This document shows, piece by piece, positions 9,818 to 16,836 of a stretch of 36,522 nucleotides of DNA. Under the pieces are notes generated by a model. That model was not told the origin of the DNA. It did not search any database and was given only the letters and a program-made list of their open reading frames with translations. The stretch's first letter is position 1. Every line of letters begins with the position of its first letter. A program made the position numbers and the translations under genes. This DNA comes from an uncultured Aquitalea sp. (lineage in GTDB: Bacteria; Pseudomonadota; Gammaproteobacteria; Burkholderiales; Chromobacteriaceae): positions 1 to 36,522 of the forward strand of contig NZ_CAMFLA010000029.1 of the NCBI RefSeq assembly GCF_945957525.1. Reading direction: 5' to 3'.

Positions 9818-10129
9818 ATGTTTGATTTTCTTTTCAAAATGCTTGGGTCGCCAAATCAGCCTGTAGTTGTCAAAGCTGGGGCGGTGATTATCGACGTTCG
9901 TGAGCCCGCAGAGTATGCGAGTGGTCATGTGGCTGGAGCGATCAATATTCCGCTATCCGTGCTGCCTGAACATGTGGCTGACCTCAAGAGGCTTTCGAAG
10001 CCATTGGTAGTGTATTGCAGATCTGGAGCACGCTCCGGGATGGCGCGGAAGATGTTGGTTGATGCTGGCGTCGAGGATGTTATCAATGGGAAGAATGCTT
10101 CAACGGTAAGCCGTATTCTGGGAGCCTAG
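9818..10129 (+). CDS. Single-domain rhodanese-like sulfurtransferase
   Basis: A single rhodanese domain of 103 residues with no signal peptide. The CDC25-like DVREPAEYASGHVAGAINIP is at about 26-45 and the active-site loop CRSGAR carries the catalytic cysteine. Such proteins transfer sulfane sulfur from persulfide donors to thiols or cyanide. It lies 9 bp after the TolC-like gene with an AAGGAGAG ribosome site, so it belongs to the RND operon. Together with the DUF2892 protein it reproduces the two halves of YgaP on separate chains. Confidence 0.9.
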   Translation: MFDFLFKMLGSPNQPVVVKAGAVIIDVREPAEYASGHVAGAINIPLSVLPEHVADLKRLSKPLVVYCRSGARSGMARKMLVDAGVEDVINGKNASTVSRILGA

Positions 10130-10134
10130 CCATC

Positions 10135-10449
10135 ATGCCTCTGCCACAGCTATCAAATTTTGTAGTGTTTGTGGTGTTGGGATTCCTTGTTGTTGCTTTA
10201 GAAGCAAAGCTATTACGGCTCCTGGGCCTCGTACGGTTGTCAGTGCTGATTGGTAGAGAGAAGGACTTTTACTCGTCATTCCGCGCGGGCATCGTGGTGA
10301 GTTTGGCTATTGCACTGGCTTATGGCTTTTACCGTTATGGGGTTGGCGAAGTCGTGGCTCAAGTACTCGCAGTACTCGCAGGTTTCTTGCTCTTCTCTGG
10401 CGTGGCTTTCTTGGCAGTCGGGGTAAGAGGAATAATTAAGAAAAAGTGA
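10135..10449 (+). CDS. Small integral membrane protein of unknown function
   Basis: I do not recognise a family in this 104-residue protein. It has about three hydrophobic helices (residues 8-30, 50-68 and 72-96) separated by a charged segment GREKDFYSSFRAG, and ends in a basic tail KKK. It starts 5 bp after the rhodanese stop, with GGGAG about 10 bp upstream of the ATG, and is probably the last gene of the RND operon. Cysteines are absent, so it is unlikely to carry sulfur itself; a transporter accessory or electron-transfer scaffold are possibilities. Confidence 0.7.
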   Translation: MPLPQLSNFVVFVVLGFLVVALEAKLLRLLGLVRLSVLIGREKDFYSSFRAGIVVSLAIALAYGFYRYGVGEVVAQVLAVLAGFLLFSGVAFLAVGVRGIIKKK

Positions 10450-10465
10450 TAATGATGCTAGAGGG

Positions 10466-10479
10466 TTGATCTTCATCAA
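10466..10479 (+). promoter_or_regulatory. FNR/ANR-type binding site
   Basis: TTGAT-CTTC-ATCAA matches the FNR consensus (TTGAT-N4-ATCAA) at all ten specified bases. A TAACAT -10 candidate lies at 10501-10506, so the site would be centred near -41, the class II activator position. It would make the DUF3149 and second rhodanese genes inducible under low oxygen. Confidence 0.75.
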
Positions 10480-10542
10480 GAATGCATGAAGCCGTACGCA
10501 TAACATGGTTATGTTTCCGGCATCTACTTTGTGGAGAGAACC

Positions 10543-10680
10543 ATGTATCTACTGAAAGAACTGCTATCCGATGATGTTGGTGTTCTGAGTGTTATAACCA
10601 TTGTCATCGCGACGCTTGTGGTTGTTGGGGCCATCTGGATTGTAGTGAAAAAAGTGAAGAACGCTGGTCCCAATGACTGA
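10543..10680 (+). CDS. DUF3149 family single-helix membrane protein
   Basis: This small gene encodes 45 residues starting MYLLKELLSDDVGVLSVITI, with one hydrophobic helix (about 13-36) and a short basic tail. The LLSDDVG-then-helix pattern matches DUF3149, a family of tiny proteobacterial membrane proteins often near respiratory genes. A GGAGAG ribosome site lies 5 bp upstream of the ATG. It stands directly behind the FNR-type promoter and 28 bp ahead of the second rhodanese. A role as a small respiratory-complex or membrane-assembly factor is possible but unproven. Confidence 0.75.
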   Translation: MYLLKELLSDDVGVLSVITIVIATLVVVGAIWIVVKKVKNAGPND

Positions 10681-10708
10681 TTGATGCCATATCATATCAG
10701 GAGTTGAA

Positions 10709-11092
10709 ATGTTTATACCCGCCCATGAGTTCGTTCAAAAAGCCAAAAGTGGAATTTGTGAGATTTCGCTTGAGGATGCTGAGAAAATCGTGGTGAGTAA
10801 GGCTTCACTTGTGCTGGACGTGCGCGAGCCGGGTGAGTTTCAAGAGGGGCATCTACTTGGTGCGGTAAATATTCCTCGTGGAATGTTGGAGTTTGTTTTG
10901 TCTGCCCAGCCAGAATTGCAAGATACGAGCAAAGAAGTGCTTGTTTACTGTAAGACAGGTGGGAGGGCTGCGCTGGCTGCTATATCGTTGCAAGCGATGG
11001 GCTTTGAAAATGTCAAATCGATTGCGGGTGGCTATGATGGATGGCATGCTTCAGGCCGTATGGTAGCCCTGCCTAATATTTCTTTTGATTGA
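10709..11092 (+). CDS. Rhodanese-like sulfurtransferase, second copy
   Basis: A single rhodanese domain of 127 residues with DVREPGEFQEGHLLGAVNIP and active-site loop CKTGGR. Unlike the copy at 9818, it has an N-terminal extension of about 15 residues and an acidic helix (ISLEDAEKIV). No signal peptide is seen, so it is likely cytoplasmic. AGGAG lies 7 bp before the ATG. It is co-directional with the DUF3149 gene behind a perfect FNR-type site, and an intrinsic terminator follows at 11114. It probably handles persulfide sulfur made by SQR under oxygen limitation. Confidence 0.9.
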   Translation: MFIPAHEFVQKAKSGICEISLEDAEKIVVSKASLVLDVREPGEFQEGHLLGAVNIPRGMLEFVLSAQPELQDTSKEVLVYCKTGGRAALAAISLQAMGFENVKSIAGGYDGWHASGRMVALPNISFD

Positions 11093-11113
11093 TTTCTTTT
11101 GCATCCACTCTTG

Positions 11114-11137
11114 GCCCACGTACAGTGGGCTTTTTTT
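11114..11137 (+). terminator. Intrinsic terminator after second rhodanese gene
   Basis: GCCCAC (11114-11119), a 5-nt loop and GTGGGC (11125-11130) are followed by seven T residues. It lies 22 bp after the rhodanese stop. Confidence 0.85.
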
Positions 11138-11282
11138 ATTGTTGCCGGCAAGAAGATTTTTACTTGGTCTGTTCGCCATTATTGTCAAAAGCATTGTGCT
11201 CATGACGCAGGAAGGGGCTGAGTGGTTGTTGGTTGGTATGGAAATTGCTCTAAGCATGTCCACCAAGGTTGTGTTTACTTGA

Positions 11283-11312
11283 CCCCCGCCTATTTCTGCG
11301 GGGGTGTTTTTT
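11283..11312 (+). terminator. Strong hairpin overlapping the 3' end of the fisR-like gene
   Basis: CCCCCGC (11283-11289) pairs with GCGGGGG (11298-11304) and is followed by a T-rich run on the plus strand. On the minus strand the hairpin encompasses the last codons and stop of the sigma-54 activator, so convergent genes share it. Confidence 0.75.
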
Positions 11313-12645
11313 TTATTGTCGATGCCTCAATGCCTGCCAAGTGCCGATACAGTGTGCGCTCTGTTACTTGCAGCCTTACGGCCAGTTCACGGCGGTTAAG
11401 TCCGCTCTGCGTGACGGCCCATTTCAAGTAGCGAGACTCCAATTCTTTCAGGGGTTGAAGATCAGACTGGAAGAATGGGCTATCTGTGCAGAGTTTGGTT
11501 TGGGGTGCGGCTATCCAGGGCTCATTGCGCAGGTGTTCTACAGTAATGACATCGCTGTCGCTTAGGAGGCTGGCGCGCTCTAGTGTATTGCGCAATTCAC
11601 GCACGTTGCCCCTGAAGGATTGGCTCATAAGCCAGTCGAAGGCTGCTGGTTCTAGTTGCACTGCACGGTCAGGAGCCACGCGCTCCAGCAGGGCCGAGGC
11701 CAGCAAGGGGATGTCCTCCCGCCGTTCGCGCAGGGGGGGCAGGCGAATCGGAAACACCGCAAGTCGGTAGTAGAGATCTGCGCGAAACTCGCCGGTTGCC
11801 ACCATTTCTTCTAGTTGCCTGTGGGTGGCGGCAATCAGTCGGAAACGTGCTGGAATGCTGGCGATGCCGCCCACGCGGCGGAAAGTGCCTGTCTCTAGTA
11901 GACGTAGCAGCTTGACTTGTTGTGACAAGGGTAAATCACCGATTTCATCCAGAAACAGTGTGCCTCCGTGGGCAGCCTCCACCAGTCCCTGCTTGCGCTG
12001 ATTGGCGCCGGTGAAAGCACCTTTCTCATAGCCGAATAGCTCGCTTTCGAACAAAGTATCGTTGAGGCTGGCACAGTCAACGGCAATGAACGGCCGTGTC
12101 GAATCTCCGCCATTGTCGTGAATGGCGCGCGCCAAGCCTTCCTTGCCAGTACCGGATTCTCCTAACAACAACACACTGGCCTGTGCTGGCGCGGCGCGTT
12201 GTGCCAGCAACAACATGCGGCGAAAGGCTTCGCTGCGACCGACCATGCGGTCAGGTGCGGGCTGGCTGCTGGCCAATTGCACGGGCTTCATTTTCTCGAT
12301 GAACAAATGCCGATGGCCACTGATGTTGGCCATCGGCATGAGCTCTACATCTACATGCTCGTCCCCATGAGAGGTGCGATGGATGTGCAGCACCCGCTCC
12401 GGCTTGCCACTGAGCAAGGTCTGCCGAAGAGGGCAGGACTCGCCCTCTTCGTCGCAAGGACGGGCATATCCGTGTGATACCTCATAGCAATACTTGCCCG
12501 TCGGTTCCTCACCGTAGGCTGTGCGATAGGCGGGGTTGGCGTGCAGGATGCGGAAGTCTTCCGTGATGGCGATACGTGGCTCATCAATGGCGTCCAGCAT
12601 GCGACTGATGGTTGCAAGGCTGGACTCGCTAGTGAGAGGTGACAT
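11290..12645 (-). CDS. fisR: Sigma-54-dependent activator, FisR-like polysulfide sensor
   Basis: This enhancer-binding protein of 451 residues has an N-terminal PAS-like sensor (about 12-120), an AAA+ domain and a C-terminal Fis-type HTH. Walker A is GESGTGKE (162-169), the sigma-54 contact loop GAFTGA is at 209-214 and the Walker B region reads [12 protein letters not shown]. The HTH is [17 protein letters not shown]. The sensor has cysteines at 53, 64 and 71, the spacing I recall for Cupriavidus FisR, which uses these residues to sense sulfane sulfur and switch on sulfide oxidation genes. That functional match is inference. The gene is divergent from the cyd operon and faces a near-consensus -24/-12 promoter at 12726. 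Confidence 0.88.
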   Translation of the reverse strand: MSPLTSESSLATISRMLDAIDEPRIAITEDFRILHANPAYRTAYGEEPTGKYCYEVSHGYARPCDEEGESCPLRQTLLSGKPERVLHIHRTSHGDEHVDVELMPMANISGHRHLFIEKMKPVQLASSQPAPDRMVGRSEAFRRMLLLAQRAAPAQASVLLLGESGTGKEGLARAIHDNGGDSTRPFIAVDCASLNDTLFESELFGYEKGAFTGANQRKQGLVEAAHGGTLFLDEIGDLPLSQQVKLLRLLETGTFRRVGGIASIPARFRLIAATHRQLEEMVATGEFRADLYYRLAVFPIRLPPLRERREDIPLLASALLERVAPDRAVQLEPAAFDWLMSQSFRGNVRELRNTLERASLLSDSDVITVEHLRNEPWIAAPQTKLCTDSPFFQSDLQPLKELESRYLKWAVTQSGLNRRELAVRLQVTERTLYRHLAGIEASTIKKTPPQK

Positions 12646-12681
12646 TCTGCAATTCCTGTCATGACGTATTTAGCATGTTGG

Positions 12682-12693
12682 GGCAATTTTGCC
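12682..12693. promoter_or_regulatory. Candidate upstream activator palindrome for the cyd promoter
   Basis: GGCAA-TT-TTGCC is an inverted repeat about 33 bp upstream of the -24 box at 12726. A second palindrome, GTCATGAC, is at 12658-12665. Either could be the enhancer bound by the divergent FisR-like activator. The assignment rests only on symmetry and position. Confidence 0.35.
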
Positions 12694-12725
12694 ACGAAAC
12701 GGGCTCTCTGACGGGTTTTTTACTG

Positions 12726-12741
12726 TGGCATGGCAATTGCA
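12726..12741 (+). promoter_or_regulatory. Sigma-54 (-24/-12) promoter of the cyd operon
   Basis: TGGCATG-GCAA-TTGCA matches the sigma-54 consensus TGGCACG-N4-TTGCW at all but one position, with the invariant GG (12727-12728) and GC (12739-12740) 12 bp apart. It points toward cydP, which starts 45 bp downstream. The adjacent divergent gene encodes a sigma-54 activator, so the pair forms a coherent control unit. Confidence 0.85.
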
Positions 12742-12786
12742 ATCAGAAAACTTCGGAGTGCTATAACCAGAAAAGTCTGATCAATT

Positions 12787-13023
12787 ATGAGAACCATGTA
12801 TATGCAAGCACCGCACGGTAAACACGGGTTCACGAAGTTGCCCGTCTCGCATCTGGGGCTTGAGATAGCGGGTATTCTGCTGCTCAAGCTGGTGTTGTTG
12901 ATTGTGTTGTGGCGAACATTCATTGCGCCCAACCAGGTGAAGGTAGACGCTGATACGGCGGCAGCCAGCTTGCTATCAATCACACAGGCGGCTGTGCAGG
13001 GGGAGAAGACCAATGCTCGATAA
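12787..13023 (+). CDS. cydP: CydP-like cytochrome bd accessory subunit
   Basis: This 78-residue protein has one membrane helix (about 24-44, EIAGILLLKLVLLIVLWRTF) followed by a short periplasmic-type tail. The pattern of a helix ending WRTFIAP resembles the putative small cytochrome-oxidase subunit CydP that precedes cydAB in many beta- and gammaproteobacteria. Starts at 12787 and 12796 are both possible; neither has a strong ribosome site. It is the first gene after the sigma-54 promoter and overlaps the cydA start by 11 bp, which supports a role in assembling or stabilising the oxidase. Confidence 0.7.
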   Translation: MRTMYMQAPHGKHGFTKLPVSHLGLEIAGILLLKLVLLIVLWRTFIAPNQVKVDADTAAASLLSITQAAVQGEKTNAR

Positions 13024-14566
13024 TGTTGTCGATCTGTCGCGCCTGCAGTTTGCAGTGACCGCGCTGTATCACTTTCTTTTTGTGCCGCTGACTTTGGGTA
13101 TGGTTTGGCTCCTGGTGATCATGGAGTCGGTATGGGTAATGACTGGCAAACAGGTGTATCAGGACATGACCCGCTTTTGGGGCAAACTGTTTGGCATCAA
13201 TTTCGCGCTGGGGGTAACGACCGGCATCACCATGGAGTTCCAGTTCGGCACCAACTGGGCCTACTACTCCCACTATGTGGGCGATATCTTTGGAGCTCCG
13301 TTGGCCATTGAGGGCTTAATGGCCTTCTTTCTGGAATCAACCATGATCGGCCTGTTCTTTTTTGGTTGGGATCGCCTGTCGCGCAAGCAGCATCTACTGG
13401 TAACACTTCTAATGGCCGTTGGTACCAATCTGTCGGCGCTGTGGATTCTCATCGCCAACGGCTGGATGCAGAACCCGGTGGGGGCGGAGTTCAGCTATCA
13501 GACCATGCGCATGGAAATGACGGACTTTGTCGCCTTACTGTTCAACCCGGATGCACAGGCCAAGTTTGTGCATACCGTCAGCGCGGGCTATGTCACTGGA
13601 GCCATGTTCGTACTGTCTATTTCCAGTTACTACCTGTTACGTGGCCGCAATGTGGAATTCGCCGGCAAGAGCTTCCGCATTGCGGCCGCTTTTGGTTTCG
13701 CCAGTGTATGTTCGGTAATCGTACTTGGGGATGAGTCTGGCTATACGGTGGGTGAGGCGCAGCAAACCAAGATGGCCGCCATTGAAGCTATGTGGCATAC
13801 CGAACCTGCACCGGCCTCATTCAATCTGTTGGCTTGGCCAAATGAGGCGAAGATGGAGAACGACTGGCAGATCAGCGTTCCTTGGGTGATGGGGCTTATT
13901 GGCACTCGTTCACTGAGCAAGGAAATTCCGGGCATACACGAGATCATGGCGCAGAACCGCTTGCGCATTGCCTCTGGCATCGAGGCGGTGAAAGCGCTGG
14001 AAGTCTTGCGTGGCAAGCAACCCACGGCCGAGGCGAAGTCCGTATTTGAGAAGCATAAGCGTGACTTGGGTTTTGGTTTGCTGGTGAAGAAGTACAGCGC
14101 CGATGTAGCAGCGGCCACGCCCGCCATGCTGGATGCTGCCGCACGAGACACCATTCCGCGCGTTGCTCCCATGTTCTGGAGTTTCCGTCTGATGGTCCTT
14201 ATGGGTTTTGCCATGCTGGGCTTATTCGGGTGGGCTTTCTGGAGTTCCATCAAGGGCAATTTCGCCCATCGGCCAGGGTTGCTGAAATTCGCACTTTGGT
14301 GCCTGCCGCTCCCATGGTTGGCCTGCGAGGTGGGTTGGTTTGTTGCTGAATACGGCCGACAGCCTTGGACCATCTACGGTGTGCTGCCAACGCGGCTTTC
14401 GGTTTCGACGCTATCGGAGTCCTCGCTGTATGGCTCTATGGCTGGTTTCGTGGGCTTCTATACGGTGCTGTTGATTATCGAAATGTACCTGATGGTGCGT
14501 TTCGCCAAGCAGGGGCCTGGCAGCCTGGGCACCGGCCGTTATGACCAAGAAGCTGTTCACCACTAA
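13013..14566 (+). CDS. cydA: Cytochrome bd ubiquinol oxidase subunit I
   Basis: CydA binds the haems of cytochrome bd and oxidises quinol at the periplasmic face, passing electrons to oxygen without pumping protons. The product has 517 residues, close to the 522 of the E. coli protein. It begins with LSRLQFAVTALYHFLFVPLT, carrying the conserved N-terminal haem-ligand histidine, and contains the GRQPW motif (about 448-452). The quinol-loop region, including KRDLGFGLLVKKYS, is the long E. coli type rather than the short type of the cyanide-insensitive CIO branch. Cytochrome bd is known to resist sulfide inhibition, which fits the island's sulfide genes. The start overlaps cydP; cydB follows after 9 bp. 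Confidence 0.97.
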   Translation: MLDNVVDLSRLQFAVTALYHFLFVPLTLGMVWLLVIMESVWVMTGKQVYQDMTRFWGKLFGINFALGVTTGITMEFQFGTNWAYYSHYVGDIFGAPLAIEGLMAFFLESTMIGLFFFGWDRLSRKQHLLVTLLMAVGTNLSALWILIANGWMQNPVGAEFSYQTMRMEMTDFVALLFNPDAQAKFVHTVSAGYVTGAMFVLSISSYYLLRGRNVEFAGKSFRIAAAFGFASVCSVIVLGDESGYTVGEAQQTKMAAIEAMWHTEPAPASFNLLAWPNEAKMENDWQISVPWVMGLIGTRSLSKEIPGIHEIMAQNRLRIASGIEAVKALEVLRGKQPTAEAKSVFEKHKRDLGFGLLVKKYSADVAAATPAMLDAAARDTIPRVAPMFWSFRLMVLMGFAMLGLFGWAFWSSIKGNFAHRPGLLKFALWCLPLPWLACEVGWFVAEYGRQPWTIYGVLPTRLSVSTLSESSLYGSMAGFVGFYTVLLIIEMYLMVRFAKQGPGSLGTGRYDQEAVHH

Positions 14567-14575
14567 GGAGACATC

Positions 14576-15715
14576 ATGCTGGATTACGCAAGCCTGAAAG
14601 TGATCTGGTGGCTGCTGGTGGGGGTGCTGCTGGTCGGCTTCGCCATCATGGATGGCCACGATATGGGCGTGGGAACCCTGTTGCCCTTTGTCGGGCGTGA
14701 CGATACCGAGCGCCGCGTCATCATTAACACGGTCGGACCGCACTGGGACGGGAATCAAGTATGGTTCATTACCGGAGGTGGTGCGATTTTTGCCGCCTGG
14801 CCGTTGGTGTACGCCACTGCATTTTCTGGTTTCTATTGGGCGATGCTGGTAGTGCTGTGGTCGCTGTTTTTCCGCCCGGTCGGGTTTGACTACCGCAGCA
14901 AGATTGATAACCCGTCCTGGCGGCGGCTGTGGGACTGGGGCTTGTTCATCGGTGGCGCGGTTCCGCCGCTGATCTTTGGTGTAGCCTTTGGCAATTTGTT
15001 GCAGGGTGTGCCTTTTCATTTCGACAGTACCTTGCAGTCCACTTATGAGGGTAGCTTCTGGGCGCTGCTGAACCCCTTCGCCCTGCTGTGCGGTGTGGTG
15101 TCTTCTTCCATGATTACGTTGCACGGTGCCGTGTATCTGGCACACCGTACAGAGGGGGACATCCAGAGACGTGCACTTGTCTGGGTGAAAGTGGCTGGCT
15201 GGCTGCTGCTGGCAGCCTTCAGCGTAGCCGGTGTGTGGCTGGCATCGGGTATTGAGGGCTACGTCATCACTTCGGTGATCGATCCCAATTCTCTGCCAGA
15301 CCCACTGGCTAAAACCGTAAGCCGAGCATCTGGCGCGTGGCTGGCCAATTACCGTCACTGGCCGCTGACCCTGTTGGTGCCGATGTTGGCATACATGGGT
15401 ACGCTTGGAGCTATGGGGTTGGCTCGGCGGGGGCATACTTTTGCTGCTTTTTGGGCTTCTGCAATAGCCCTGACAGGTATCATCGGCACGGCAGGGGTCA
15501 GTATGTTTCCTTTCGTCATGCCTTCATCCAGCCATCCTGAGGCCAGCCTGACGGTATGGGACAGTGTATCCAGTCACCTGACGCTGGGGCTGATGCTCGG
15601 GGCAACGCTGATTTTCATGCCCATTATCATTATTTACACCCGCTGGGCTTACCGCGTTATGCGCGGCAAGGTGACTGCCGCCTATGTGCGGGAAAACAGC
15701 CATAGTGCGTACTGA
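14576..15715 (+). CDS. cydB: Cytochrome bd ubiquinol oxidase subunit II
   Basis: CydB is the second core subunit of the oxidase, structurally similar to CydA and needed for haem incorporation. The product has 379 residues with about nine membrane helices and the family signature GFAIMDGHDMGVGTLLPF (about 22-39), followed by the conserved GPHWDGNQVWFITGGGA. A GGAGAC ribosome site lies 4 bp upstream of the ATG. It continues the cydP-cydA run and is followed within 2 bp by the NifX/NafY-like gene. Confidence 0.97.
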   Translation: MLDYASLKVIWWLLVGVLLVGFAIMDGHDMGVGTLLPFVGRDDTERRVIINTVGPHWDGNQVWFITGGGAIFAAWPLVYATAFSGFYWAMLVVLWSLFFRPVGFDYRSKIDNPSWRRLWDWGLFIGGAVPPLIFGVAFGNLLQGVPFHFDSTLQSTYEGSFWALLNPFALLCGVVSSSMITLHGAVYLAHRTEGDIQRRALVWVKVAGWLLLAAFSVAGVWLASGIEGYVITSVIDPNSLPDPLAKTVSRASGAWLANYRHWPLTLLVPMLAYMGTLGAMGLARRGHTFAAFWASAIALTGIIGTAGVSMFPFVMPSSSHPEASLTVWDSVSSHLTLGLMLGATLIFMPIIIIYTRWAYRVMRGKVTAAYVRENSHSAY

Positions 15716-15716
15716 C

Positions 15717-16076
15717 ATGGAAATTGCTATTGCTAGCCAGAACCGGCGTACCACTACAGCCCATGCCGGGAAATGCACTCACTTCTGGGTTCTGAATACA
15801 GAGAAGGGTAGCTGTGTCAGCTTACAACTCGAACCTGAGCAGATGTTATCGCTGGCAGGTGATTTGGCGGAGCATCCGCTGCAGCAGGTTGATGTTGTAC
15901 TCGCTGCAAGTGCTGGCCAGCAGCTGGCAGCGCGTCTTGCTTCCGTTGGTACGATTTTGTCGCTGACCGAACATGGCGACCCAAGAGCTGCTGCTGAAGC
16001 TTGGCTTAAGGGCTGCAGGCCGGCTCCGTCGGTGGATGGCAATGGGCGCTGTCTGATGATTATAGGGAGAACGTAA
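15717..16076 (+). CDS. NifX/NafY-like (dinitrogenase iron-molybdenum cofactor domain) protein
   Basis: The product has 119 residues from the ATG at 15717, chosen because MEIAIASQNRRTTTAHAGKC is the canonical opening of the PF02579 fold. Later blocks (HPLQQVDVVLAASAGQQLAARL, broken by normal loops) and the final DPRAAAEAWLKG fit the same domain, which binds metal clusters in nitrogenase cofactor proteins and occurs alone in many non-diazotrophs. It sits between cydB and cydX; its TAA overlaps the cydX ATG. No nif genes are seen here, so a nitrogenase role is unlikely. A metal- or haem-related assembly job for the oxidase is a guess from position. Confidence 0.8.
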   Translation: MEIAIASQNRRTTTAHAGKCTHFWVLNTEKGSCVSLQLEPEQMLSLAGDLAEHPLQQVDVVLAASAGQQLAARLASVGTILSLTEHGDPRAAAEAWLKGCRPAPSVDGNGRCLMIIGRT

Positions 16077-16180
16077 TGTGGTATTTCGCGTGGGTATTAG
16101 GCATCGGCTTTGCTGTTTCATTGGGTATTTTGAATGCCTTGTGGGGAGAGCACGAAGAAGAACGAAACCAGATGAATTGA
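16076..16180 (+). CDS. cydX: Cytochrome bd small subunit CydX
   Basis: This 34-residue single-helix protein begins MWYFAWVLGIGFAVSLGILN and continues ALWGEHEEE, matching the CydX/YbgT signature (MWYFxWxLG with an acidic tail). CydX packs against CydA and stabilises the haems of cytochrome bd. The ATG shares its A with the TAA of the preceding gene, implying translational coupling. It closes the cydP-cydA-cydB-NifX-like-cydX operon. Confidence 0.93.
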   Translation: MWYFAWVLGIGFAVSLGILNALWGEHEEERNQMN

Positions 16181-16200
16181 ACTTGAGGAATTAGTATTCA

Positions 16201-16233
16201 GCAGGGCTGCGTATGTAGCGAACGCAGCCCTGC
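16201..16233. terminator. Long hairpin after the cyd operon
   Basis: GCAGGGCTGCGT (16201-16212) and ACGCAGCCCTGC (16222-16233) form a 12-bp perfect stem with a 9-nt loop, 20 bp after cydX. The following T-run is poor, but strength and position fit transcription termination. Confidence 0.65.
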
Positions 16234-16347
16234 TTGACGTATTAAGCCCAAACGCCACGCTCACTGGCTATCTGTTGAATTGCTGTTACGACTGAGTCAG
16301 TTTGCCTTAGCCTACAGTTGGTAGAACGGAGCAAAGCTTCGACTCAC

Positions 16348-16836
16348 TTACTCGCGCCCTTGTAGCGTGTGCTGACACGCGGTCAGTTGCTTGACGACGG
16401 CATCGGCTTCGGCAGCGAGTCTGAGAGCATCCTCTCCATGCGCTTCAAAAAAGTCGGATCCCGCGGGACCATCACGTCCGCCGGCGGAGCCTGGTACTCC
16501 GGGCAGATCCCTGGCGCGGGCGTCAGCGAGCTGCTGGTCACGCAGCCGGATAGCAGCACGCAAGTGATCAATGCTGCCTTGCAAGTCTTTCTTTCCATCC
16601 TCAATCCCTTTCTGATATGCCTCGGATGCTGCCGTATCACTGGCAGCAACCTTGTGCTCCGCTACACGCGCCGCCTGCACGGCGACCGTTACCCCACGCG
16701 CCGCAGATGCATCGGCCTTGACCGCCGTGATGACAGGCGTGTCCTTATTGCCTTTCCAGCTAAATCCAAACCACACTGCTACACCGAGCGCGGTGAGCAA
16801 GGCCATAAGCTTGAAGTTGTTCCGCAACCAGATCAT
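16348..16836 (-). CDS. Phage inner-membrane spanin (Rz-like)
   Basis: From the ATG at 16836 the product has 162 residues: one N-terminal membrane anchor (NNFKLMALLTALGVAVWFGF) followed by a long, Ala- and charge-rich periplasmic coiled coil. That is the i-spanin layout, in which Rz bridges to the outer-membrane Rz1 and fuses the membranes in the last step of lysis. The start overlaps the endolysin stop (ATGA). A second gene with a lipoprotein signal is nested in another frame (16383-16598), the hallmark of Rz/Rz1 pairs. Confidence 0.8.
   Translation of the reverse strand: MIWLRNNFKLMALLTALGVAVWFGFSWKGNKDTPVITAVKADASAARGVTVAVQAARVAEHKVAASDTAASEAYQKGIEDGKKDLQGSIDHLRAAIRLRDQQLADARARDLPGVPGSAGGRDGPAGSDFFEAHGEDALRLAAEADAVVKQLTACQHTLQGRE
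16383..16598 (-). CDS. Phage outer-membrane spanin lipoprotein (Rz1-like), nested in Rz
   Basis: Reading from the ATG at 16598 gives 71 residues that start MERKTCKAALITCVLLSGC, a lipoprotein signal with lipobox LLSGC. A short proline-containing periplasmic segment (APGICPEYQAPPADV) follows. It lies wholly inside the Rz gene in a different frame, as Rz1 does in lambda. An upstream in-frame ATG exists, but its product would place extra residues before the signal peptide. Confidence 0.8.
   Translation of the reverse strand: MERKTCKAALITCVLLSGCVTSSSLTPAPGICPEYQAPPADVMVPRDPTFLKRMERMLSDSLPKPMPSSSN

Noticed and set aside
11085-11282. Plus-strand open frame between the second rhodanese and the fisR-like gene
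   Set aside because: It starts with TTG inside the rhodanese end and crosses a strong intrinsic terminator; the hydrophobic stretch may be chance or a decayed fragment.
14411-15436. 341-residue minus-strand frame opposite cydB
   Set aside because: It is His/Gln-rich shadow coding of cydB with no recognisable domain.
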